From: Nymphaea colorata
Lineage: Eukaryota > Streptophyta > Magnoliopsida > Nymphaeales > Nymphaeaceae
DNA length: 64,000 nucleotides
Reading direction: 5' to 3'
NCBI RefSeq assembly: GCF_008831285.2
Contig: NC_045146.1
Coordinates: 310,001-374,000, forward strand
Shown here: piece by piece, positions 1 to 11,349 of the stretch
Layout of the letters: each line of letters begins with the position of its first letter
Position numbering within the stretch: the first letter of the stretch is position 1
Translations under genes and position numbers: made by a program
The notes under the pieces: model-generated
The model's database searches: none
What the model was told of the DNA's origin: nothing
The model's input: only the letters and a program-made list of their open reading frames with translations

Positions 1-900
1 CTTTAGCTGATAAGACTAATTATGAGGAAAAGAACGTATAAAGAAAGAAAAAGAGAGAGAGAGAGAGAGAGAGAGTTTCAAATACCCATCAAATTCTCTC
101 GAAAAAAAATTAAATGCATCATAAGTATTATAAAATCCGAACCAATCTTACAGAAAACAAAAAACGGTTGCACGATCGATAACATGCTCCAAATCTTGAA
201 AAGATCATCGAGTAGAAATTCCGATCTTCGACGCCAGAGTCCACTAATAATCTTCTCATCGAGAAAGAGATCGTTTCAAATTTCCATCAAGAAGCAACAG
301 TGCATCAATCAAAAGCCTAAATCCAATTCGTAGGGTGAAGATTAAGCGCTATATGACCAGAAAAAGGAAAAACAAAAATGAAAAGCATCTAAGAACTCAT
401 TCTCCGTAAGAAAAAAGTACCTACGCCATTTCTGAAGATTAGAAGACAACAAGCAGTTATTTTGTTATTTTCTCGAGGTCAAGAAGCCAGGAAAAATTAA
501 CTACCCACCAAGTGAACACCATTTCGGCACATCAAACGCACAAGAACTGCCAAAAACAAAAGTTCACAATTCCAGAAGCATAGCGCACATTCCGTTACGT
601 AATCTTATTTGCATACAAAAGAGCCAACTCAAAAATCAGAAATCCAACGTCAAAATAACTGAGAAGCAGGGACCGCCATGAATCCATTCAACACAGAGAA
701 GAACAGAAACATTAACTAATTCTCTGTGCACCAAAAAGAAGACAATAAAGGACCAAAAGGATGCAAAGAAAATCAAAAGAAAACCCATGTTTGCCATCTT
801 GCCATCAATCGAAAAAACCCAAAAGAAGGGACCAGCAAATAGAAAGAACAAAGAACAACCAGGATTCCAAGGAGAAGAATTTCAGGAAGCCGATGATACC
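1..900. other. Left-edge non-coding stretch
   Basis: AT-rich DNA with a GA microsatellite at 52-75. The open frames on either strand are short, low-complexity and unlike any family I know. It may be intron of the gene whose putative leader exon lies at 901-1115. Confidence 0.4.
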
Positions 901-1115
901 TCAGCAATACATGCAATAAAGAGCTTCGATGTCCATTGAGTCCCACATGAATACGATTAAAATCTTGAGCGCAACGGAGGTACGATGCAACAATGAATCC
1001 AGCAGACGTTCCAGCACCCTCTTTCTCTCTCCCTTCTTTGTCTCTATCTGTCTCTCTGGCTGGGCTGTCTGCAACTTATTCAGGGGTGAATTCAACAGAA
1101 GATCCGGATACTAGT
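901..1115 (-). other. Possible 5'-UTR / first exon of a gene leaving the left edge
   Basis: Read on the minus strand this stretch is purine-rich (GAGAGA, GAAGGG) and ends in CTGAG|GTATCATC, a plausible splice donor at 900. The only ORF here (64 aa, 901-1095) has its stop a single base before that donor, so the segment would be untranslated leader if it is transcribed. No downstream coding exon was recognised in 1-900, so the gene body, if any, lies beyond the window. I see no protein family here. Confidence 0.25.
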
Positions 1116-1637
1116 CCGTAAATACTACGAGAGATGGAAATACGTATGCGAAGAGAAGAACCAAGTACGTGTACGGCTGCGATGAAGGTAGATTCTCTAT
1201 GATTGCAATGTGGAAATGATTGGGCTGGAGACGGCGCAGCTAAAGCCACCCTCTTGGGAAAAGGTTTCTTAGGAAAAGCAAGTGTGAGGGGCGATCTTAT
1301 TCCTAGGAAAACTGATTGAAACGAACACACTGGAGAAAAAGTTCACGTACCAAAAGTATAATTGGGAAAATAGCTGGAGCTCAGCAACTGCAAACTTTAA
1401 TGGGCCATGCCATTTTTTAGGCAAAATTGAGTCTCAATATTCTGTCATGCGATTGCTTTTCAACATCAAACTTCCCAATATTTTTTTAAATGCTTACTAA
1501 ATCAAACAGGGTTTTATTGGAAAAGCAGTTTTGAGTCAACCTCTCGCCTTCCGATTTCTGGTGGTGGTGGCCCATAAGATATCAAACACATATTTACTTA
1601 TCATGTCTTTTCCTTAGGCAATTCTCAAGGTATGGAG

Positions 1638-2033
1638 TAGCGATGTCAACGGATTCGATTGGGATCAGATATATCTTTAATCATATGCACTTTTTTGATA
1701 TTCACATATTCGAATTCAAATAAAGAAAAGTCATGTCCAAATCCGAATCTGAAATCCCATTTTACAATTCGAATTCGATTTTTTATATCCCAATCCAAAT
1801 CCGAAATTTGAATTGAATTTTGCCAATTTTTAACATTTAGTAGCATTACATACAAGATATTTGTCTAAAAATGAATATATATTTGAATCTGAATCCGATC
1901 AGATGTCATTTACTAAATCCGAATCCGATCTGATTTCTTAATCAGATATTAATTTTTTTTCCCATGTCCATTTTTTCGAATCGGATCTGATCAGTCGGAT
2001 ATCCAATTTAAATCAGATATATTGATGTCCCTA
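1638..2033. mobile_element. hAT-like MITE (non-autonomous), 396 bp
   Basis: The ends are TAGCGATGTCAA on the left and TTGATGTCCCTA on the right, which read as imperfect inverted termini of the hAT type. Flanking 8-mers at 1630-1637 (GTATGGAG) and 2034-2041 (GTATCGAT) match at six of eight positions, as expected for an aged 8-bp target duplication. The interior is AT-rich, repeats GAATCCGATC and TCGAATTC words, and has no transposase frame. A diverged relative in opposite orientation lies near 32005-32250. Confidence 0.65.
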
Positions 2034-2041
2034 GTATCGAT

Positions 2042-3112
2042 GTATCTCCAAGAGGCCAAAGCCCCCTTAAGAGCTAGAAAGTTCTGGCAAATGAGCAATT
2101 TTAAGTTTAAATTTCAAACTTTAAGGAGCACTTATACGTAAAAAATTGAAAATTATTGCAGTTTTTGTATGTAAATAAAATAAATTTTGTGGGCTGGTGT
2201 AATGTAGATGAGTGGCAATGACACTTCCCCCTTCTCCCCTACCTCCAGGACGCAGGACTGGTTCACAAAATGTGCAAATTAAAATTATTTTTATGGGTGT
2301 TTTCTTGAATTTGAATAATGGCATTAGAAGCCTTTTGTATTAACTTAATCCATAGTTGCCGCTAATGTATACATTGTCAAGTACCTAAGGTCAAGGACTT
2401 GATTAAAGATGAAAAAATAATTTAAAATCTAGTTGAGGTTTTATAGCTCAATATCTACAAAAGCTCTAACTCAGCTAGACGAAGCTCGAACCCAGCAAAG
2501 TATGAGGTGAGCATAAATTGGCACCCACTAGCTTTAAAACACAACTTCTTACTTGAAAACCTACAAAAATGAACATTACATCATATGATAATGGTAATAT
2601 GCCTAATCGAGAGAGCTAGTGTGGGTAGTTTTCAAAATAATCTTATAAAATTTAGCAGTACTCATTACCTATAACAGATTACTACTGTCTCATGTTTTTG
2701 TTCCAAAATTGGGTGTAGATTCATAAAACAGTATGTTACAGGGTTTCGTGAATTTGACTTAAGTTTTAAGTCGTTGAGCCGTAACAATTTGTTATTGGTA
2801 TCAAACGGCCTCTTAAGAGTCTAGTATGTTTTGGATGAGTGTCTTTTAACCAAAAGTTTTTAATTCTACCATGGATAATCAAACTTCCAAAGATTTGTTT
2901 CATTCGTCAAGTTTGGCTTCAACTTGTTTAATGGACGAGCCTAAAACAAGACATGCTCACCTTGCCCAACACATTATTTATATATATAAAGGTATTGGAA
3001 CCAAATGGCTGGTGGATGTTATCATATAGCCAAACAATTAAAAACTGTCAATAATGCACCTTCAATTGTTGTTAAAGCATCATGAACCGCTGGCTACATT
3101 TTTAAACTTGTA

Positions 3113-3173
<61 letters not shown>

Positions 3174-4640
3174 TGCTACATACAGCAAATAAAAAGGCAT
3201 AAAGGGTAGAAGATATGGATGATGGTTTTGCATGTTTTTTCTAAAAGCTGGAATGAAAAGGACGGATTCCATGGGAGCTAATGATTGGTTGGATTGATAT
3301 AATGGTAGTTCGACTAAAAGTGCATACTTTTTTCATGCCATGCCAAAAAAAAAAAAAAAAGAAGGATGGCCTTTGAAAACGACCCATCATTCACGTTATC
3401 CCATGAAACCGGATTTTAACAAATCGGACCCGACCGGATCGGATTCTAATCTTTTAACTGGCGTAATTTCATTTTACGTATCATCTACTTCAAATTCCGA
3501 TCCCCTCCCCAATGCGCAGGGAAATTGAATTCAAGGGCTCAAATTTGCCCATAATCCGGAGGAGGCAGGGGGTCGGGGGTGAGCGCAAGAAAAAAAAAAT
3601 TATATTAAAAAAGTCATTTTTTTTTTTAAATTTGCCTTGACCCGTCGCTCCTTTTGACCCGACCCACCGACCGTTTGGCCTGCCCCTAAAAAAAAATCCT
3701 GGCTTTGCCCATGCGCGGAAGTGGGCTTCGTGTAATGAATATAAACTCGGTCAGCTCGAGTTTGAGCTCGAATTCGGGTCAAGTCATGTATTGCTCGGCT
3801 TGAGCTTGATTCGAATTCAAGTAGAGTTTTGTGAGGGAAGCTTGAGCTGCACTTAGTAAACTGGGTTTGAATTTGAGCTCAACTCATTTAAGTTCGTTCC
3901 ACTTCATGCGTACTTTCTCTTAAATGAAAACGAACATCTCAAAAACAGGTGTTAAGATTTATAAACAAATAATTACTGACATGCCCTTGAAGATTAACTA
4001 AGTTTAAACAAGCCAAGCTCATATAACTTGAATCCAACTCATTTATAACTGGAGTTTTAACTCGAGCTTGAGTGCGACTTGCTTGTTAAACGAGCCAATC
4101 TTACAAAAGCAAATTTGAGCCAAGCCCGAGTTGGCTCGACTGGTTGTACATCCTTATCTTCATATCTGTGAATTTTTTCCATGCAATCCGAAAAATCTGT
4201 TCTTGGGTTGCTGATTGGTGAATTGGCCAATTCATCAATTTAGCTGAACGAGTTAGTTGTTAATAAGCCAAAAAGTATTGATTTTAACTAAATGCTTGAT
4301 TTTACCATTTTCCTGCATTAATAGTTGACGGCAACATTGCCCTTTATTACATGGGACACGCATGACCCAATTTATATGTGTTAAATGACTGGTAGTAACG
4401 CATTTGTAATGATGACGATGACAATAACGAATAGAATCATGTGGCGCTCACTGACACACTCCAACGACTGCAAAAAAAGTTGAAAACTCTCAGTCTTTAA
4501 TGTTTAGATGTTTAGAAATGCTAGCTAGGCACCTCTTTGAGGGGCCAAGCATAATTAGTTGGGTGAATAATTATTCCAGAGGCCAAGCATAATTAGTTGG
4601 GTGAATAATTATTGTAAGGTACATTACTTGTTTGAATTTT
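2042..4640. other. Gene-free stretch with repeats
   Basis: No credible coding exon. It contains a long TA microsatellite at 3116-3170, an A-run near 3345, and from about 3740 a degenerate element built of GAGCTCGAG/GAGCTTGAG words. Short ORFs here translate simple sequence. Confidence 0.6.
3740..4155. mobile_element. Degenerate AGCTCGAG-rich element, diverged hAT-MITE relative
   Basis: This stretch is built from reiterated GAGCTCGAG, GAGCTTGAG and AACTCG words and ends in GTTGTACATCCTTA, a decayed form of the CACCCCTA end of the intact element at 16771-17283. The left end seems truncated and no target duplication is visible. Similar pieces occur at about 29585-29907 and 42132-42640. Confidence 0.45.
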
Positions 4641-4649
4641 ATGGATGCT

Positions 4650-5110
4650 ACTCCTCTAAATCTTCAATGATTGTGATACTTAGGCTTGCGAGTATATTGT
4701 ATTTTTTTAGGTTCCAATGGTACAATGAAGGGCCTTTAAATCTTCAATGGTTGCGATACTTAGGCTTGCGAGTATATTGTACTTTCTTAGGTTCCAATGG
4801 TACAATATAGGGCTTTGAAGACATGAAGAATAGGGGCCTTCAGGACGTGTTAGATTTTTTTGGATGCTACTCCTTTAAACCTTCAATGGTTCCGATACTT
4901 AGACTTGCGGGTATATTGTACTTTCTTATGTTCCAATGGTATAGAAGACATGAAGAATAGGGGCTTTCAGCTCATTTCTGAACAGTAGGTTTTTAACCTT
5001 CACGATGTGTTTGATTTTTATGGATGCTAATCCTTTAAACCTTCAATGGTTGCGGTACTTAGGCTTGCGGGTATATTGTACTTTCTTAGGTTCTAATGGT
5101 ACAATGCAGG
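4650..5110. repeat. Four degenerate tandem copies of a ~75-bp unit
   Basis: Copies begin near 4650, 4733, 4870 and 5030. Each carries the words CTTCAATGGTT, ATACTTAGGCTTGCG and TATTGTACTTTCTTAGGTTC followed by AATGGTACAAT. Spacing is irregular because extra segments containing GAAGACATGAAGAATA separate the later copies. The unit ends carry ATTGTA/TACAAT, a short inverted motif. There is no coding signal. Confidence 0.75.
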
Positions 5111-6096
5111 GCTCTGAAGACATAAAGAATAAGCGCCTTCAAGTATAGGCGCCTTCAAGTCATTTCTAAACAGTATGTTGTTAACCTTCTTCTTGCTCAC
5201 CTAAAAATTTAACTCATTTAGACTTACCTTTACATTATATGCAGTGTAAGGAGACTATGAGGATAGAACATTTGTTCACCAATGTCATCTCTTCAATGGA
5301 TAAGCATTTGTTTCACCTCCCAATTGGTTGGACATAGGTGCGATGATTTACTATTCACGGGCGAAGTCCGGGCATCAGACTTCATGCTCCAATAATTGGC
5401 TCGGAGTATATCAGGCTTCTTCATGCATGCTCCGCCCCATGTTTTTTTCTCTGTCCACTTGCCTGCATCAGAGCCATGGCCCGCCCCCTCTAGTGCTAAC
5501 TCCACACATAATAACAAACTAAACAGATGCCCTCTAATGCGTGAGGGAAGGTCTTCGATTTCGTAATCGAAGGTCTCATAGTCTCAAGAGGGCGGTCTTA
5601 ATACAAGAACTGAGAACTTGAGAGATCTCAAGACTTTGACCTTTGAAGATTTGTTGATATAAAATAAAGAGTTGTAGAAGTTAAGCAAAACTTCAAGTCC
5701 AACACAAGATCTTTAGTTTATCATATCACAGAACACAAGATCTTTGTTCGTTATGTCATAGAAGAATTTTTTGGCTTGTAGATGTATTGGCTTTCATCAT
5801 ACGTCGTCAATTGAACACATCAGCCAACCCATATGGCGCATCAAACTCATGGATTTGGTCCGCCCGTGGAACATTAATCTCTTTGCACCTCATTAGTGTA
5901 AGCAGCTTGTTTTTAAAAGAAACAGTAAGGAAGCAGGTAAGACAAGCAAGACGCGTAAAGAAGCTAAGAACTTCCTTTTTTGAAGGAAACTGTGTGAAAC
6001 ATTAACAGATGCTCCAATTTTGCTGACAACTACTAAATAAGAAAGATCAGTTGCCAGTGGATAGATGATTTTGTTTTGAACAACTTGAGGAGTTAC

Positions 6097-6166
6097 ATTC
6101 CTTTACTCTTCTTTGAAATTTATTTTCATTAATTCCTTTACTCTTCTTTGAAATTTATTTTCATTA
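6097..6166. repeat. 35-bp perfect tandem duplication
   Basis: Two adjacent identical 35-bp units, each starting ATTCCTTTACTCTTC, at 6097-6131 and 6132-6166. Confidence 0.85.
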
Positions 6167-6288
6167 ATATAGCTCAGATTCATCAGTACTCTTCGATATG
6201 GTAAATCTCTGGTGTCAATGCTGCCAGCGAAAGCTGACAACGCTCAGAACAGCAGAAGCCAGCAAGAATAAACATTAAACAGGAGCAA

Positions 6289-6590
6289 GCACCGTCCTTT
6301 CCTCATTTATGCGCAATACTCCGCATCAGATTAGCCATAGTAACTCCATTTATCCATGAAAACCAACAAAGTACAAAAGTTCCTACCCATTGCAGCACCA
6401 CCACCATTAAAGAAGCAAAGAAAAAGTATTAAACGAAGCCAGCACCGTCCTCTCCTCATTTATGCGCAATACTCCGCATCAGATTAGCTAATAATAACTC
6501 CATTTATCCATGAAAAGCAACAAAGTACCAAAGTTCCTACCCATTGCAGCCCCACCACCATTAAAGAAGCAAAGGAAAAGAAGAAAAGCC
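6289..6590. repeat. 153-bp direct tandem duplication
   Basis: Two adjacent copies starting GCACCGTCCT at 6289 and 6442, differing by few substitutions and sharing the word CAATACTCCGCATCAGATTAG. They lie 3' of the Ole e 1 gene (minus strand), outside its coding region, and could fall in its downstream flank. No ORF explains the conservation between copies, so a recent duplication is the simplest reading. Confidence 0.8.
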
Positions 6591-6906
6591 TCTATTCTGG
6601 CTCTCTGTAGAACCAGGAAAGTGCAGAAGCAGAAGAAGAACATGGACCAAAGTCCAAACAGAAGAAGCCCCAACGCCCACTACAAGTCTACAACAAGCCC
6701 CATATCAACTCTCTCTCTAACAGAAGAACATAGATCCAACAGAATAAGCCACAGTTAAAACAAACCCATTTAGAACTCTCTCCCTTGGCCTCTCTTGATT
6801 CCTTGCTATCAATCTTTATTCATTTGTAAGCAAGGCATGAATAGTACGTAGTAGCAGTTACTTGAGAGGTGGCGGTGGCTCATTCATGTCATTTTGATCC
6901 AATGCA

Positions 6907-7976
6907 TCAGTGATGTGGAGGAGGAGGATGAGGTGGAGATGGGGTTGGGGTTGGGGCGCCATGAGAATGACCGGGGGGAGGGGATGCGCTGGGGGGGCAG
7001 ATGGACGGGGCAAAGGCGAAGGGCCCGGCGGCGAAGAGGGACGTCGGCGGATTGCCGCCGAGGGAACGCTCGAAGAGGACGGGGGCGCCCCGCATGCCGC
7101 CATTGAGGTTGGTGGGGATGTTGCAGGGGGACTTGGCGGAGGAGACGAGATAGAGGTAGCACTTGTGGACGCCGTAGCTGGTGACCTTCACCTTGGAGGA
7201 CTCGATGTAGAAGTAGCCGTTCTTGTCTGTCATCCCTTCCACCACCATCGGCACCCTCGAGTTGTTGCAGACCAGCTTGACGGTTGCTCCTGTAAAACAG
7301 AGAGAAAGGGAAACAGGAAAGAAAGCATAAGACAGAGAATGCGTTCATTCATTGGTCTTCCTTCTTTCTCTCTTTCATTAAACGTTTGGTTGCTGATGTT
7401 GGAGACATGCTTCTGTGAAAAGAAACGGAGAAAGGAAAGAAGAACAATGTCCGAGTTTCTTCACTTTTTGTTTCTCTACATTTTGATGCTAGGATTAGTT
7501 TAGTAAAACCCAAAAGATTACACTCTCTCTCTTTGCTGTAAACCGCTTCACCATTGAACCTGAAGCAAGTGAACTGGCTTTCTCATTAGCTTTTTGAACA
7601 TTTTACTATTCAAACAGGCATCAAACCCTCGAGACCAACTTGTCTCTCTATGACAGACACCATTAAAAAACAGAGCAGTAAAGGGGAGCTCAGCTCAAAC
7701 AATGCTTGCAGTCAGAGTGAAGAATAAGAAACAGGATATCGCATAAGAATCTTATGAGTCTTAGTTATCATACAGACCGAGCAAAGGAGTGGCGCCAACC
7801 AGAGTGTCCACGTCCTTGTAAGCGCATGATTTGCAGTAAACAACTCCCTCCACGGCCACACGACTGCGAGGAGCAGGCGAAGGCTTGACGGGGACAGTAC
7901 CCTCTACACCACCACTACGCCATGAACACAAGATCAATGCAACCAACAACACGGAACTCTTAACCAGAGAAGCCAT
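6907..7976 (-). CDS. Pollen Ole e 1 / proline-rich extensin-like secreted protein
   Basis: Model: complement(join(6907..7289,7778..7976)), 193 aa, two exons. The join uses donor CTCG|GTCTGT and acceptor TTTACAG|GAGC and gives LLG|ATVKLVCNN in frame. Residues 1-26 form a hydrophobic signal peptide. A short proline/basic spacer (about 29-40) follows, then an Ole e 1 domain (about 42-165) starting VEGVVYCKSC, with cysteines at about 48, 51, 74, 110, 122 and 164 and the typical DKNGYFYIES strand. The C-terminus is a Pro/His-rich tail ending in PPPPHH. Family members are secreted cell-wall glycoproteins, some acting as non-classical arabinogalactan proteins; the exact role is unknown. Start is the first Met of the signal peptide. 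The family is clear, the function is not. Confidence 0.88.
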
Positions 7977-8051
7977 TTCCTCTTTCCTTCAACTCTCTCT
8001 GTCTCCAGCTAGATGGCTTGTGGAGTGGGGGGCCAAAGGGAGAGGTGGGGA

Positions 8052-8062
8052 GATATAAATAA
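8052..8062 (-). promoter_or_regulatory. Candidate TATA-like element of the Ole e 1 gene
   Basis: On the minus strand TTATTTATAT lies about 80 bp upstream of the start codon, followed by a GA-rich probable leader. It is a non-consensus TATA, so the call rests mainly on position. Confidence 0.3.
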
Positions 8063-11000
8063 GGGGAAGTTAGGGCATGATTCCCGGCGGGATTGATTGA
8101 AGGAGATAAAGATGGAGGGGTACGAGCTAGGCGTGACGGCCTCTGTCAAAAAGTGGTCTTTGAAAGAGACGGGGGTCTTCACCTTCTTTTCTTCTCTGCT
8201 TTTTCTTTCGGGTTCAGTCTACGAGGAGGAGGCTGGTGGGGAAGAACGGGAGAGGTGCTCCCTGGCCGGCTGCACGTGAACCGTCGTCCACGTGCAGCCC
8301 CTTCCCCGATCATCTACATCTGCTTTCTTCTCGATAATATATATTAGACGGAGCAAATCCTTTTTTATCACCTCTTCTTTCTTTGAAAGTTTGATCTTAT
8401 AACCAAGAAAGGAGATGTCAATCAGAAACAATGGAGTTTTGAATGGTTTAATAAGATACTAAGATTCCACAAAAATCCGAGAAGGAAAAGCTCGTTTCTC
8501 AGGACTTCTCGTCTTCTTCCAGTTTCAGGCCAGAATAGATCATAGAACGCAGACCTTTTTTCGGTCTCTCTTGGCTTCGCGGATATTTATGGATCTTCCT
8601 GCCAAGAAACATCAAACAGCAAAACCAATCAAATTGCTGAAGCGACGGTGAGTCGAGACAAGGAGCCTTCTACTCAAGCTTCTATGAAATGTGCAGTCTG
8701 AACGAACATATTCGGCCTGCACATATTACTCAACCCGTTGGTGTGAAGGAGAGAATACTCGAATTTTCGGCCTAGCCTCAGTAACCCACTTCATTCATTT
8801 AGAGCATCAACTGCGTGTTAAGGATCGAACGAACTTGGACCTGGCAGCTAAGTAATATATGGTGGAAACATAAAAAAAAACATGTTTCTTCTTCTTTTAT
8901 ATATATTTATGCATCATGTCACATCCCTCCCCTTCCAAAATGTATTTCTATCTTCCAAGAAATTAACTTTTTTTCCTTTCGTCTGGCCCTTTATTAAGTT
9001 CTTTTCTTTTCTTATATCATGGCATTTTGATCATTTTGTATCCACTTCCATGTTCAGCCTGCACATATCATAAACTTCTCGTCCACGCTCCATTTGTTGC
9101 AAAATAAGCTTCTTCTATGCTTCTAGTCCAAATGAAGGATCAAACCGATCTTTCACTTATTATTAACAAACGAAACTGCATCATACATGTATCAAGCAGT
9201 GTGTCGCGAGCCAGATTGAGGATTTATTCGTACTAAAAATTTAGTATATATAATATGAATGCATGACTTTGGCTATTTATAATCACCAGTAATCTAACCA
9301 AAGCCGTTTATTTAAAGCAAATAGACGAACAAAATGTTCAACAATTTTGCACAAATTAAATAGCTCAGGAAAAGATAAGAAAGTGTGTCTAACTACCTAC
9401 GTTCCCCAACCAGGCTTTTTATTTAAATATTTTTTGTTGGGTCAATGAAAAATATTTAATAGCTCAAACTTTTTTTTTTTTAACTGCTCCACTTTTTTTT
9501 TTTAATAGCTCAAACTTTTTTAACTAGTTATTGCCATCGGATGTTGCGTAACGTCGCCACTTGATTGCTCATTTTCTTCGTTATAAAAAATGTCATGGGT
9601 GCGGGGGGAGTCGAGCCCAGGGTCGGGTCGAGTCCCTACGGTCAAGCCGGTTGAGTCTTGGTTCGAACCTTCTTTGTTTAAACCCATTGTCCTCTCTTCG
9701 CCTATAATGAGGCTTGCGAGCACGAGCCCAGCGCTAGGAGGGTATCAAAAAACCGCGACGAATTGAATCGGACCTACGTGCTGTAGCCGATACGATACGG
9801 TGGTTTTCCCGTGGAGGAGAGTAGATGTAGATCCCTATGGGATGGGATGGTGACTTTGGGGACATCGGGAACCGTCCAGTTAGGAGCTGCCAGCTGGACG
9901 GAGAGCCCAAGGAACTGACACCTGCTGGGCAACCGGGTCCGGGATTCACTTGTCTCGGGTGTGGTATGGAATGCATAGAAAAAATAAATTTTTTTTTTTT
10001 AGGTGAATAATTTATTTGCATGTCTCTAATATCCACGGGTCTGATATCCAATTTCAAATATTTTTTCTCTTATTTAAAATAAAACGAGCATTAAAAAGTA
10101 AAACTTTTATTTTATTAATTTTTAAATAATTATTATATTCCACTATTACAGGTGAAATGTTGTATCAAATAATCGTGAGAACGATAGTTCAAACTCTTTT
10201 ATTTTTTCAAATGAATATATTACAGTCTTTCCTTTACAAGACAACTTTACATCTTCCATTTTATTTTATGAGCCATTACCTAAATTAAAAATAACTTGTA
10301 ATCACTGTATTTACTAAAATCTTTAACTTTGTTAATTTTATTTATAAAAGGTTGAGTAGGAAGGTGTTAAAGAGAACACGGGAGGGGGCTAGGAAGATAT
10401 TGGAGTTATTTTGAGTGAAATAGAAGCATGTGCTAAGTTGTTGACAATAGCTTTGGTTTTCTCAAAAGCCAGGGGTTGGGCTCCCACTTTAATGGCGGTT
10501 GTCTAGATCCATAAGTATTATGGTTGCTATAATTATTTGACTCATAAATAAACATTTATGGAGTAATTACTAAATTTATATAATCTATAAAAGTGTAGAG
10601 TATAAAATTGCTTGTATTTAAGGAGTCTTTGACATGCTCGCGAATCATAATAAATAGTGACAAAAGTGACATTTAAATTAAATTAAAGAATGTATTCTTA
10701 AAAGCATGCATAATGGTCTGACATTAAGATTTTTTTGTTAAAGGTGTTTTTTTTTTCTAAATAAAATATTAAAAAATGTCTAAATTAAAGCCTGAATGGT
10801 AAAAATAAATTTAAATCAAATGTGCGTGTAAAAACAACAAAAAACAAACTTAAAAAACCACTCTCACTTTAACTTCAACCCATAACTCGACAACTGAACA
10901 CCAGGTCGGTTGAGATATTTGTAAAGGGGCTAAACTTAGTTAGCCTAAGCCGATTTGGTCCTGCCTCGGTTCAAAAGCAAGAGCGAAGCCAAATTTTTTT

Positions 11001-11349
11001 TTTAAGAGTGGGCCAAACGATTTGTAGGTCGGGCCAAAAGAAACAATGGGTCGAACCAAACTAAAAAAATTAGATGTTTTTAATATAAAAAAATTCTTTT
11101 TTAATTAGATGTTTTTAATATAAAAAAATTCAGTCCCCCTCTCCCTCCGCCCTTGCACAAATGGAAATCGAGCGCCAACAAACCTAATTTTTTTTCTTAA
11201 TTTTGAATATATATTTATATATTTTTCTTTATATTTATTTTTCTTCGGTCGTAAAATGTTAAGGGAAGGGCGTAAAAGTAAAACGATCTTTTTATTAGAT
11301 TCTGGAGGGAGGCTGGCCGGAGGAGAAGGGAGCAAGGGTTCAGAAAAAA
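8063..11349. other. Intergenic stretch between Ole e 1 and S4 genes
   Basis: No supported gene. About 9590-9975 is distinctly richer in G+C than its AT-rich surroundings and contains a small hairpin (GTCCAG ... CTGGAC near 9877-9899). About 10980-11140 holds repeat debris (GCGAAGCCAAA, GGGCCAAA words) and a direct repeat of ATTAGATGTTTTTAATAT (near 11069 and 11105). ORFs here have no family resemblance. Confidence 0.5.

Noticed and set aside
3121-3170. CRISPR-like or satellite array
   Set aside because: Simple TA microsatellite; no spacers. No CRISPR array exists in the window.
6910-7503. 197-codon plus-strand ORF over the Ole e 1 second exon
   Set aside because: Antisense shadow of a GC-rich exon; it runs into the intron and has no domain.
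8093-8347. 84-codon plus ORF downstream of a TATAAATA word
   Set aside because: No family resemblance; it lies in the divergent promoter region of the Ole e 1 gene and overlaps another short frame.
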